Position numbers and translations under genes: made by a program. Below are positions 17,400-27,100 of a DNA stretch of 64,000 nucleotides, one piece after another. The first letter of the stretch is position 1; the number at the start of each line of letters is the position of its first letter. A model generated the notes under the pieces. The model was not told where the DNA came from, did not search any database, and saw nothing but the letters and a program-made list of their open reading frames with translations. This stretch comes from GCA-002708315 sp963676635 (GTDB taxonomy: Bacteria; Bacteroidota; Bacteroidia; Bacteroidales; F082): positions 3,658,001 to 3,722,000 of the forward strand of contig OY781105.1 in assembly GCA_963676635.1 (NCBI GenBank). The letters are read 5' to 3'.

Positions 17400-17893
17400 T
17401 TGAGGTTGGTTTGCGACTTGTATAAATAATATTGTATTATGTTTTCTACAAATGTAAGAAAAATTATTTGTGTGGTTGAATTGATTTATGTTATCTGAAC
17501 AGGACTTTTTGTTGTATAGGTGGTTGAATTTTATCCTAAGCTTTGTGATTCCTTGCCCTGTCGCAAAGCCTCAAAGTTACCCATTCCTGAAATACTGTCT
17601 TCTGTAAATCTTTTTAATCTTGTTCAAGACTTTTTGTTGTCTGAACCTTGATTTGCCTGATTAATATGATTTCTTGATTTTGTGTGGGGTGGTTTTGATT
17701 TATTTATCGGTTACATCCAACATTGAACGTTGAACATCAAAGCGGACACCCACACAGGGGTGTCCTTACAGGAGTTTATCCTGAACCACCCTAACTTTCA
17801 ACCTTTAAACCTTTCAATTTTATAGCCCTGAAAGGTTTAAAGATAGAATAGTTTAAATGTTCAAAATTCCCTTCAGTCTCTTCAGGCCCTTCG
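17400..17893. other. Gene-free region with two hairpins and TTGAAC repeats
   Basis: 494 bp without a gene, between DUF2007 and the 3' end of the oxidoreductase operon. A leftward -7 element TACATTTG lies at 17449-17456, 50 nt before the DUF2007 start. A TTGAAC repeat lies at 17719-17742. A hairpin GGACACCC/GGGTGTCC spans 17744-17765 with a 6-nt loop. A 13-bp perfect hairpin has arms 17804-17816 and 17829-17841. Neither hairpin is followed by a T-run; the second may still end the leftward operon. Confidence 0.7.
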
Positions 17894-18877
17894 TTAATAC
17901 CCCGCTTCAGAGAAATATTTCATAAACTGCGTTCTTTCGTATAGTACAGGCTTTTTGATGTTATTTTGGCTGGCTTTGCCTCTGAACTCTTCTATGCTGA
18001 TGTAGTTGTGCCTGAACATCCAGTCTTTTAAAGTGTCAGTCATTTTCTCTATTACTTGAGGGCCTTCTTTGTATATGGCTGATACAATCTGGATCGTCTG
18101 TGCTCCCACCAGCAGATTCTTAATTACTGCCTCTCCGTCAAATATTCCTCGTGAAGCAGTAAACTCAAGATTAAGCTTTTTGTATAATATACCTATCCAC
18201 CGTAGTGTCATTGTATTAAGTTCCTTGCAACTTAGGATATTGCCTGATATAACCTTCTCTGTTTCTATGTCAATATCCGGACTAAAAAACTTATTGAAAA
18301 GAACAACAGAAGAAGCATCGGTTTCGGATACTTTTTTAATGAAGTTGGCTAAGCCGGAGAAGTAATAGCTGATCTTCAGTGAAAACGGAATGGATATGGT
18401 TTTGCTTATTTGGTTGATAATGTCAAAGTAAATCTTTTCCTTTTCTGATCCATCCTGATCAATATCCGCAGGCAGGATAAATAAATTCACTTCCAAAGCA
18501 TCGGCTCCGGCCTCTTCGATAAGTTTGGCATATGAAATCCACTCATCAGCCGTAACACAGTTTATACTGGCTATTACAGGAATATCCAGTACCTCCTTGT
18601 TTTTTTTGATAAGGTTAACATAACTGGTAAGATTATGCTTCTGGCTGTAGTACATTGCATAGTATTCCTGATCGCTGTATGTGCCGTACATATTGTTAAG
18701 CCTTTGCTCATCAACATCATGAAGTATTTGCTCTTCAAAAAGTGATTTCAATACAATGGCTCCTGCTCCGGCTTTCTGGTATTTGAGTGAGTTTTTAATA
18801 TTTTCTGTTAGCGGCGAGCTGCCTACTATTATGGGGCTTTTTAGTTTAAGCCCCATATATGTTGTACTTATATCCAT
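17894..18877 (-). CDS. Dihydroorotate-dehydrogenase-like flavoprotein
   Basis: 327 residues with the TIM-barrel flavin fold of class 1 DHODs: MDISTTYMGLKLKSPIIVGS at the N-terminus, GAGAIVLKSLFEEQI, and phosphate-binding residues near GIFDGEAVIKNLLVGAQTIQIV (split here as two adjacent strands). The place of the catalytic Cys/Ser of true DHODs is occupied by NLFILPADID, so pyrimidine synthesis is unlikely; this is the DHOD-like group. The start is 11 bp after the stop of the ferredoxin-GltD fusion, the same pairing as PreT-PreA dihydropyrimidine dehydrogenase. I infer a redox partner of the neighbouring complex; the substrate is unknown. Confidence 0.8.
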   Translation of the reverse strand: MDISTTYMGLKLKSPIIVGSSPLTENIKNSLKYQKAGAGAIVLKSLFEEQILHDVDEQRLNNMYGTYSDQEYYAMYYSQKHNLTSYVNLIKKNKEVLDIPVIASINCVTADEWISYAKLIEEAGADALEVNLFILPADIDQDGSEKEKIYFDIINQISKTISIPFSLKISYYFSGLANFIKKVSETDASSVVLFNKFFSPDIDIETEKVISGNILSCKELNTMTLRWIGILYKKLNLEFTASRGIFDGEAVIKNLLVGAQTIQIVSAIYKEGPQVIEKMTDTLKDWMFRHNYISIEEFRGKASQNNIKKPVLYERTQFMKYFSEAGY

Positions 18878-18888
18878 ATCTTTAAGTT

Positions 18889-20688
18889 TTATTTTTCAGA
18901 TAAATACTTGTCAATACCCCTGGCTGCCTGATGTCCGTTGGCTATACCATGTATAACATCCGGCCCTTGTATAATATCACCACCAAGGAATAACCATGGT
19001 ATGCTACTCTGATAATATTTGTCTACCTGTACTCTTCCCCGTGGTCCCATGGTGATTTCATCTTTCAGTTCACCTGAGATATAGCTGATATCCATTCCCT
19101 GTCCGATTGACTCTACTACCATGTCGGTTTCAAATACCTGGTTGTTGTCAAGATTACATTGTGGGTTAAACTTGCCTGTATCGTCGAATAGCGACAAACA
19201 CTGGGCTACATGTAAACCAACAATCTTTTTGTTTTTGATTTCGATCGATTGTGGTGCCCAGCCGGGGTTTACTATTGCGCCTTCTTCTCGTGCTTCCACA
19301 ACTTCTTCTCTGTCGGCTGGCATTTTGTCTTCGGTTTCTAAACTGGTAGCTATTGTTTGTACCTTGCCGTATTTAATCTTCTGCAGGCGTGCCAGTGATC
19401 TTGTGATATCCATGGCAACATTACCACCGCCTATTACTACTATCTTTTCTGCTACTTCGATCTCTTCTCCAAGGGTAATCTTTCTCAGCAGGTCAATTGC
19501 CTGATATACATTCTTGTGATCTGATCCCTCTATTCTGGTGCTTCTGCCCATATGTAAACCGGTACCTGCAAATACTGCATCGTAATCGTTGCCAAGCTTC
19601 TCAAGGGTGATATCCTTGCCAATGGTAACATTGTATTTGATTTTTACTCCCAGCGACAGAATGTAATTTACATCTTTGTCGATCTGGTCGTATGGCAGGC
19701 GGTATTCCGGGATACCGAAACGCATCATACCTCCCGCAGCAGGGAGTTTCTCATAGATGGTACACTCATACCCCAGTAGTGAGAGATAGTATGCTGCTGA
19801 TAATCCGGCAGGACCGGCTCCGATTATGGCAATCTTTTTGCCGTTTTTAGTAAGGTTTTCTGTTTCCAGAATTTTCTTGTATTTCTCTGATTCTACCTGA
19901 TCGGCGATATATCTTTTAAGCCATCTGATGGATATGGGATCTCCTTTATGGTTGAGGGTACATACCGACTCACATTTGTGTGTACATATCCTTCCGCAGA
20001 TTTCAGGTAGCGGGTTTGTTTCATAAAGTATGCGCAGGCCTTCTTCAATATCATCATTTCTGATGGCTTTGATATAATCAGGGATACCCATGTGGGCAGG
20101 GCAGGTAGCTGTGCAGATACCACATTCAACGCATCTGTCGGCTTCTTGTTGTGCCTGCTCTTTGGAATAGCCTTTTACAAACTCGATAAACGAATGATCG
20201 CGATCGGCCGCAGGAAGCTCTTCCATATGAACCCGCTTAAGGTTATAAAACTCATAGTTGGGTTCGGGTTTCTTCCAGCCTTCCTCTCTGTCGTCCCAGT
20301 CTTTTTTGTCAACCCCGGGGATATATCTGTAATTCTCAGGGTCTGTGTCTACCCATGTGTATTCGTTGGAGAGCGACAGTGAGTTGGTTGTACACACATC
20401 CACACACAGAGCACACCAACAGCAGCGCCCGTAGTCTACACGGGGTCTTAGCCCGCTGTCGCCGTCTTTTGTCTCTATGCCTTCAACAGGCACCAGGTCG
20501 ATGGCTTCATTCTCACAAATTTCCTCACATGTCCCACAACCGATGCAGGTGTCAACATCATTTTTATGAAACCCGCGATATCTGTCGGCTCCCGGACGTT
20601 CTTCCAGGGGCTTCTTGATTGTAACTGGTTCTACAACAACATTCTTCCATGCTGTAAAAGGACTTAGTATATCTTTTAAACTTCCCAT
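18889..20688 (-). CDS. NuoI-like ferredoxin fused to GltD/NfnB-type NAD(P)H oxidoreductase
   Basis: 599 residues. Residues ~20-110 resemble the NuoI/MbhN ferredoxin subunit, with two [4Fe-4S] motifs: C48-x2-C51-x2-C54-x3-C58 and C89-x2-C92-x2-C95-x3-C99, preceded by RYRGFHKNDVDTC. After a linker, ~170-599 is a GltD-like flavoprotein with its own two clusters (C186/189/192/196 and C231/235/239/243), an FAD site GAGPAG (290-295) and an NAD(P) site VVIGGGNVAMDI. It occupies the position of the terminal ferredoxin subunit after the NuoD-like gene (45-bp gap). I infer that it passes electrons between NAD(P)H and the membrane complex. Confidence 0.85.
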   Translation of the reverse strand: MGSLKDILSPFTAWKNVVVEPVTIKKPLEERPGADRYRGFHKNDVDTCIGCGTCEEICENEAIDLVPVEGIETKDGDSGLRPRVDYGRCCWCALCVDVCTTNSLSLSNEYTWVDTDPENYRYIPGVDKKDWDDREEGWKKPEPNYEFYNLKRVHMEELPAADRDHSFIEFVKGYSKEQAQQEADRCVECGICTATCPAHMGIPDYIKAIRNDDIEEGLRILYETNPLPEICGRICTHKCESVCTLNHKGDPISIRWLKRYIADQVESEKYKKILETENLTKNGKKIAIIGAGPAGLSAAYYLSLLGYECTIYEKLPAAGGMMRFGIPEYRLPYDQIDKDVNYILSLGVKIKYNVTIGKDITLEKLGNDYDAVFAGTGLHMGRSTRIEGSDHKNVYQAIDLLRKITLGEEIEVAEKIVVIGGGNVAMDITRSLARLQKIKYGKVQTIATSLETEDKMPADREEVVEAREEGAIVNPGWAPQSIEIKNKKIVGLHVAQCLSLFDDTGKFNPQCNLDNNQVFETDMVVESIGQGMDISYISGELKDEITMGPRGRVQVDKYYQSSIPWLFLGGDIIQGPDVIHGIANGHQAARGIDKYLSEK

Positions 20689-20733
20689 TTTTTGTAATAT
20701 TTTAGCGGATAAGTTTTAATTTGCATCTTTAAT

Positions 20734-21933
20734 TTATCTTTCAATTTCCGGCGGACAGGTTTGTAATGAAACCATAATTGCCGCTGTGTCTGCAATATTT
20801 GCATTGATGAGCATATGCTCCAGCAACGACATGGCATGCACGTAACTGGGCCCTCTGAGGTTTATCCTGCGGGGCTTGTCTGTCCCGTCGGATACCATAT
20901 AGAATCCATATTCACCACGCGATGACTCTGAACGGATATATGTTTCATTTTTAGGAATCTTCCAGTGTAACACATTGGGTGTTGGTGCTTTGATATCTCC
21001 TTTTTCGGGCATCTTTGCCAGTATCTGACGTATGAGGTCGACTGTCATGATCAGGTCGTGCCATCTTACGCGACTGCGGTTGTAGATATCTGAATAATCC
21101 ATTGTTTTTGGCTCGAAGTCCAGCTGATCATAAACAAGGTATGGATACTCTTTTCTTACATCACGCATAACACCTGCTGACCTTGCATTGGGACCTACTA
21201 TTCCAAACTGGTCTACCCACTCCGGCTTTATAATGCCCACATCTTTTGCTCTTTTTTTGAAAACAGCATTGCTGTACATCAGGTTGTCGATATTTACTAT
21301 GAATTCATCGATCTTCTTGAGGTTATCTTCCATTCTCTCTTTAAAGCCATCAGGCAGTAAGCCTCTTACACCTCCGGGAAGGATATACATATGATATACT
21401 CTCCCTCCGGTAAGCTCTTCAAATCTGTCGAGGATAAGATCTCTGAGATAAACACCCCACTGCACACCAAGGCCCAGGGCAAATGTGCCGCCTTGTCCGG
21501 GGACTACACGCAATAACGACTGCAAACGGGCCATTTCCAGTACCAGTGTACGCAGCCATTTGGCCATTTCAGGGATCTCAATATTTGATAACTCTTCTAT
21601 GCCTGCCGACAGGTTGTACTCGTTATAATCAGGTTCGGCAACGCACATACGTATACTTGTTGGAAAGCACTGGATGTATTTCCTTCTCTCCATTAGCTTC
21701 TCAAAGCCACGGTGGAGATAGCCCACATGTGTTTTCGCTTCCACGATTTCATCACCACTTACTGTCAGCTCCAGCGACATGTTTCCTGTTACCCCCGGAT
21801 GCTGTGGCCCCTGCCATAGTTTTACATATTTCTGCGACGACAGATCAACGATCAGGTTACCATTTTCATCCTTTTGAGGATATTTGCTTCTGTCGGGGTT
21901 TAAATTAAAGTCTAAAATTTTCTTACTTGTCAT
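20734..21933 (-). CDS. nuoD: NuoD/Mbx-type large subunit with CxxE in place of hydrogenase CxxC motifs
   Basis: 399 residues of the [NiFe]-hydrogenase large subunit / complex I 49-kDa family. Conserved stretches include WQGPQHPGVTGN, VGYLHRGFEKLMERRKY and PTPNVLHWKIPK. The N-terminal metal motif reads R95-M-C97-V-A-E100 where hydrogenases have RxCGxC; the C-terminal one reads C393-P-P-E396 where they have DPCxxC. The NiFe site is therefore absent, yet unlike complex I one Cys of each pair is kept. The second His of GPQHPxxHG, used for quinone in complex I, is Thr49. Overlaps the nuoC-like gene by 11 nt. Confidence 0.85.
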   Translation of the reverse strand: MTSKKILDFNLNPDRSKYPQKDENGNLIVDLSSQKYVKLWQGPQHPGVTGNMSLELTVSGDEIVEAKTHVGYLHRGFEKLMERRKYIQCFPTSIRMCVAEPDYNEYNLSAGIEELSNIEIPEMAKWLRTLVLEMARLQSLLRVVPGQGGTFALGLGVQWGVYLRDLILDRFEELTGGRVYHMYILPGGVRGLLPDGFKERMEDNLKKIDEFIVNIDNLMYSNAVFKKRAKDVGIIKPEWVDQFGIVGPNARSAGVMRDVRKEYPYLVYDQLDFEPKTMDYSDIYNRSRVRWHDLIMTVDLIRQILAKMPEKGDIKAPTPNVLHWKIPKNETYIRSESSRGEYGFYMVSDGTDKPRRINLRGPSYVHAMSLLEHMLINANIADTAAIMVSLQTCPPEIER

Positions 21934-22453
21934 CAGGATAAAGCTTTGATTTCATATAAGTTGCAGGGTCGTTACTGCCTCTTCCATCGCGTGGAAAGTA
22001 GGTATCTTCAGAATATTTCTTAGTGTCAAACTCTCTTCTCATAGGAGGTATATCATCCCATCCTTCAAGGATAAAGCTTTCATCAACTCTTGGACTGCCC
22101 GGGAAGTCGATGCCATACATCTCTTTCAGCTCGCGCTGATATGTTGATATCTGACGCCATAGCCCGTGAGCCGATGACATTGTGGCATTGTCCCTTGATA
22201 TCATTGTACGGATACCAAGATCATATCTTTCCTTAGGATTGTTTAGTAAATAAGTTAACTGGAATTTACCATCTTCAATCCAGTCTACGCATGATAACAT
22301 CACAAAATGCGAGAATCCTTCATAGTCGCGGCAATGGGCTACAATATCCAGTGCACTATCTTTATCGACAGTAGCAAAAGTCAGATTATCACGTTGGTAT
22401 ACAACATCAGTGATATCGAATGTCTTTTTTAATCTTTCTGTTAATTCTTTCAT
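21923..22453 (-). CDS. nuoC: NuoC-like 30-kDa subunit of the membrane oxidoreductase
   Basis: 176 residues. The family core is visible as YLLNNPKERYDLGIRTMI and ELKEMYGIDFPGSPRVDE, ending in IPPMRREFDTKKYSEDTYF. It is the peripheral-arm scaffold that bridges the NuoB- and NuoD-like subunits, with no cofactor. Separate from nuoD, as in Mbh/Mbx, rather than fused. It overlaps the next gene by 11 nt and follows nuoB by 12 bp. Confidence 0.87.
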   Translation of the reverse strand: MKELTERLKKTFDITDVVYQRDNLTFATVDKDSALDIVAHCRDYEGFSHFVMLSCVDWIEDGKFQLTYLLNNPKERYDLGIRTMISRDNATMSSAHGLWRQISTYQRELKEMYGIDFPGSPRVDESFILEGWDDIPPMRREFDTKKYSEDTYFPRDGRGSNDPATYMKSKLYPDDK

Positions 22454-22465
22454 AATAATGATTGT

Positions 22466-23164
22466 TTACCAGTTATAGTCGGGCATATTCCAATCCTTGA
22501 TAATTTTCTTCTGATTAGCTTTGTACCAATCCAGATTTTCAACATATTCATTTGCTTTCTCGGCTTTACCGGCTTTAATAAGCTCTTTAAGCTTGCCAAA
22601 GCCTGCAAGCAATGCTTCAGGACGAGGCATACAGCCAGCTATATATACATCCACAGGAATGTAGTGGTCGAGACGGTTAATGGTATTATAGCTATCGTAA
22701 TACATGCCACCGTTAATGGTACAGCTTCCAAGGGCCATTACATATTTGGGATTTGGCATTTGCTCATAGCTGCGCACCACACGTTTTAGTGTTTTTACAG
22801 ATAGATAACCGGAGATAATAAACACATTTGACTGTCGCGGTGTTGCTCTCATCTGTACGCCATATCTATAAGCGTCAAAGCGTGGTGTTGTTAGTGGAGG
22901 TAACTCAATACTACCACATCCGGTACCAAAGCCCAGCACCCATAACGACTCAGCTCTGGCCCAGTTGAGAAACTTCTCGACAGCCGGGATACGGTTGGGT
23001 AAATGTACTTTTGGTATGGCATCAGAAAAGTAATCTTTTAAAGGATCAACTTCTATTTGCTTACCGTCGGGTGTGGTTACAGTATGTTTTCTGTTTTCAG
23101 GAGCCAGAAATTTGTCTTCTGTCTCGCTGTTCTCAGTATGTATATTATTAATTTCGTCTTTCAT
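22466..23164 (-). CDS. nuoB: NuoB-like small subunit with one N2-cluster cysteine replaced
   Basis: 232 residues. The last Fe-S cluster (N2) of complex I is held by four Cys: a tandem CC plus two distant ones. Here the pattern is TGC83-G84-SIELPP, ALGSC148TINGGMY and VYIAGC178MPRPEALL, so the second Cys of the tandem pair is Gly; I checked the codons (tgt ggt). The N-terminal ~60 residues are a polar extension that includes TPDGKQIEVDPLKDYF. It connects the ferredoxin end to the large subunit at the membrane. Follows nuoH by 12 bp. Confidence 0.87.
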   Translation of the reverse strand: MKDEINNIHTENSETEDKFLAPENRKHTVTTPDGKQIEVDPLKDYFSDAIPKVHLPNRIPAVEKFLNWARAESLWVLGFGTGCGSIELPPLTTPRFDAYRYGVQMRATPRQSNVFIISGYLSVKTLKRVVRSYEQMPNPKYVMALGSCTINGGMYYDSYNTINRLDHYIPVDVYIAGCMPRPEALLAGFGKLKELIKAGKAEKANEYVENLDWYKANQKKIIKDWNMPDYNW

Positions 23165-23176
23165 TTCCTTAACTTT

Positions 23177-24082
23177 TTATACCAGTAAAATTGCAATGAT
23201 TCCAAGAATTAAAGGGATCTTCAGAAACCAACGTACCGATTGTTCGATTCTGAATCTCGGGAAAACCATACCTACAAATACAGACCAGAAATAAATAAGG
23301 AATGATTTGAGGAATAGCTCGAACCAGTTGGTAGCGCCGCCAAAGAACAGGTTCATAAACAATACAGCTTCGATAACATGAAGTATGGCTGCGTTTGTCC
23401 GCAATACTCCCAGAAATGTTCCGTGATATTCTGTTGGAGGCCCTATAGGAATTTCGTTTGGCGCTTTCACCAGATTAAATGGTGAATGGCCAAAGGCACC
23501 AAGAACAGCAAGCATAGCTGCTATTGTTGCTACCGGGTTTGTAAAGGCTGTCCAGTTCATAATGCCACCCTGCTGTGCTGCTACGATATCAGAAATTGAT
23601 AATGTTTGATATTGTATTGCAATGGATATAACAGCTAGTGTCATTGGTACTTCGATGGTAGTAAACTGTGATAAGCCACGGCTTACCCCGATAGCAGAGT
23701 TTGGATGCCCACCTTCGCCGGCACCAAGTGCCATGCCCAGCATGCCAAAGAACTGAAAATACAGCAACAGCACCAGATCGCCCTGGAAAGAATAGTTGCT
23801 CCAGTATTCGGAACCAAATATCATGGGCATAAACAAAAACAGACCCACACCTCCGGAGATACGGAATACTGGTCCTAAATAGAACATTATCCCATGTGTT
23901 ACCTGTGATCGTATTGCATAGTTCTTAATTAAATCAACCCACGGCTGATACCATGGAATGCCATACCTTTTTGCAACGCGAGCACCTGTCTTCCTGATTA
24001 TCGCGCTCATTAATAAACCCCAGTTCAGGACAATAAACAGTCCGAGGAGTGTAAACAGAAATTTTGTAACGTCAAAATTCAT
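23177..24082 (-). CDS. nuoH: NuoH/MbhM-like membrane subunit (complex I subunit 1 family)
   Basis: 301 residues with about eight membrane segments. Family signatures: KRYGIPWYQPWVDLIKNYAI near the N-terminus, GEGGHPNSAIGVSRGLSQFT, and the acidic loop PFNLVKAPNEIPIGPPTEYHG. This subunit joins the peripheral redox arm to the antiporter-like membrane arm and forms the first half-channel. Position before nuoB-C-D (the Mbx order M-J-K-L) differs from bacterial nuoA-N operons. Confidence 0.88.
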   Translation of the reverse strand: MNFDVTKFLFTLLGLFIVLNWGLLMSAIIRKTGARVAKRYGIPWYQPWVDLIKNYAIRSQVTHGIMFYLGPVFRISGGVGLFLFMPMIFGSEYWSNYSFQGDLVLLLYFQFFGMLGMALGAGEGGHPNSAIGVSRGLSQFTTIEVPMTLAVISIAIQYQTLSISDIVAAQQGGIMNWTAFTNPVATIAAMLAVLGAFGHSPFNLVKAPNEIPIGPPTEYHGTFLGVLRTNAAILHVIEAVLFMNLFFGGATNWFELFLKSFLIYFWSVFVGMVFPRFRIEQSVRWFLKIPLILGIIAILLV

Positions 24083-24102
24083 TATATAAATATTGATTGT
24101 TT

Positions 24103-27100
24103 TTAAATGATAAATAAGTAAACGATAACAATAAACAGCAGTACATGTGCTACATATACCTGCCCGTTTCCTCCGTAGATCCTTCTAAGGAATCCTGATA
24201 AAGAGTGAACAATGCTGTCCATTATATTCCAGAAGGCTGTTATCATCGGAGCTACCAGGAAGCCCAGTGCCTTGTTGTAACCTGCGAAGATATTATAGGA
24301 AACGTGTGTTGTTTCAGGCTTGAACGGACGTTCTGCTGCATATACTATGTTGAATTGTTCTATCTTCTGTGCTTTTCTGCTTAGCATAAACAGCCAACCG
24401 AACAATAATACAAACATTACAATGATAGTAACCATAATGCCGCTACCGTTCCAGTAGCCCAGATATGTTGTTGCCATTCCGCCGTCCCATGTTAATCCGC
24501 CTTCCGGGAAATAAGCTGTCAGCAGGTCTCCCATGGGCTGCAGTACCCACTGTGGTTTGGCAGAGAATATCATAATACCTATTATTAATATATATATAGG
24601 TATGATAAACCATATGGATATATCCTTTACCTGACGCAGATTATCTTTAAGCTGGCCAAGGAATACTGAATATATAAGTTTGAACAGATAGAGGAATGCT
24701 ATTATTCCTGAGAACAGAACAATGGCTCCCTGGAAATACCATCCTTTGTCAATAATTGCATTGTAGAACAACCATTTGCCTGCAAATCCAGATAAGGGAG
24801 GAATGCCTGCCAATGCGATAATGCCTATAAGAACAGCGATAAATGCAAATGGCATCCTTTTTATTAATCCACCCATCTCATACATGTTATGAGTGCCAAC
24901 GCGAAGTACTACAGCGCCAATGGCCAGGAATAATATTGCTTTATACATAAAGTGATTAACAGAGTATGTAAGAGCAGCAAGCCATCCCAGGTGTGTCATA
25001 ATTGCCAGTGCAAACAGGATATATCCAAGCTGTGCTATACTTGAATACGCCAGTAATCGTTTTGCATCTTCCTGGAATACAGCACCGAGGTTCCCGATAA
25101 GGGCGGTTAAAGCGCCAAGCCATCCGAGTATATATGTTATATTGCCGGCTTCAGGATTGTGCCCCATATTAATAAGGAGTAACATTAATCCGAATACACC
25201 AGCCTTAAGAAGTATAGCCGATACCATTGGTGAAACATCGCTTTCTGCTTCGCCATGTGCTCCGGTAGCCATATGTGCAAGCCAAGGGAGGCTGTCTTTG
25301 TCAGGAAGCCAAGCGCCAGAAGTCCGAATACCCATCCTGCATTCAGGGTAACCTGCGACAGCATATCAAAGGTAAGGTATGAATGCCCTGCCTGTGCCAG
25401 TCCGAATCCTGCCAGTATGGTGTATGCTCCTCCTATGGAAAACAGCATATAGCTGAGTCCGTGTGGCATGGAGCGCTTCCCTCTGATAATAAGGAAGTAT
25501 GAACCTGCTGTCATCAATTCCCATCCGAAGAAAAACTGCAGACTGTTTTCTGCCATAATAATCTGTGTCAGTCCTACATACATAAGTAGTGCCACTGGGT
25601 AGAACCCGATGCGCTTTCCTTTGTATGAATAGCCTGCTATGAGCGTAAGTATCCCGCCAAGGAGGAAAATGCCTGCAAATATGAAACGCAGCATGTCATT
25701 ATCCCACAGAGGTGGTAGTGTTACATACGAATACCATACCATGCCTGCAATGGCAATTGTATTTTTTACTGCCGCCGGCAGGAAGTCGAGAATAAATAGC
25801 AATGCTACAAATGCCAGTTGGATAAACACCATGTTCATTCCACCCATCGTAAATGTGTTGGTGTAATACCCTGCAATGTAAAGAGCTACTCCAAATAATG
25901 CTACCGGTACTATCTTATTCCATTGTATTTTAAATTCGGGGAGTTTTGAATTGTCGGATTTTATAACATACCCCAGCCAGCGGAAGAGGTAAATACCTTC
26001 GAGGAAGGAGCCTATAAGTACAGCTGCCATCCATCCGTACATATTGCTGTTGGCCAGATGCATTATCAGTTCCCATTTACCATAAAATGATGGAAAAGGA
26101 GGGAAGCCTATAAGTGCAAATACGAAGGTTCCGAACAGAAACAGATAAAAGGGTTTTCTTCGCAGGGCAGCAAATGATTTCAGCTTTTCAGATTTAATTA
26201 GTCCTGCAAGCCAGAATAATCCGGCTTTTGCAAAATAATGTGTTAATAATATTGTGAAGGCTATGAATTGCAGTTTGTCGCCCAAATAAGGCGTAAACCC
26301 AACAATTGCCATTAAAAGACCTATCTGCCCTATTGATGAATACCCCAGTAGTCGGCGTGCATTTTCTTGTTTTGTGCCCAGCAGGTTTGATCCCACAAAT
26401 GTGAGCATACCCAGTACAGCAACAACAGGATACCATGTGTCGCCGGCCATAGCCAGTACTTTGGTGAATACGAAATACAATGCTGTTGCTGATGCTGATG
26501 ATATAAGAGCTGATAATCCGGGAGTGGCTGCCTGGTATATATCCAGTCCCCAGCCGTTGGCAGGGAAGGGCTTTAATTCCAGTACCACTGATATTATAAG
26601 CAGGAACAGAGCAATGCTTCCGCCTTTTAACAGATATAAATTTGAAGCAACAATATCATCGATATTCAGCGATCCGGCAAAGTAATAGGAGAATATTATC
26701 CCCAGAAGGAATATGCCGGCAATAACGCCTGTTGCTATCATATATTTAAAGCCAGCCTGTGTGGATTTTGAATTCTTCTCGAGAATAACCAGTCCGGCTG
26801 TAGCTATACTTACCACTTCCATAAATACAAACAGGTTGAATGCATCTCTCGTCATAACGATAACATTCATGCCCATGATAAAAACAATATAGACCAGCAT
26901 AGAGTGGTAGCCTTGTTTTTTAAGTGTATCCCAGAGATACATCATCCCGAGGAAGCCCACAAGATTGATCATGGATGTAAGAACAGCCTCATTTTGTCCC
27001 ATCAATAAATTAATGGAGTAGGGAGGCCTGAATCCCGCTGTAAACACTTCTGTTGTGGCACCGCTGGTAATAAAGGCAAACAGCCACTGAAAAGATATTG

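Noticed and set aside
17804..17841. Classical rho-independent terminator
   Set aside because: The 13-bp stem is perfect, but no T-run follows on either strand; listed only as a hairpin.
17894..18877. True dihydroorotate dehydrogenase (pyrD)
   Set aside because: The catalytic Cys/Ser position is replaced and the context is redox, not pyrimidine synthesis.
20734..24082. Membrane-bound [NiFe] hydrogenase
   Set aside because: The large subunit lacks both second Cys of the CxxC pairs and no hydrogenase maturation genes are nearby, so H2 chemistry is not supported.
25185..25335. Programmed -1 frameshift in the antiporter gene
   Set aside because: A -1 shift gives the right protein, but there is no X-XXY-YYZ slippery site or evident pseudoknot at the junction; a lost base is simpler.
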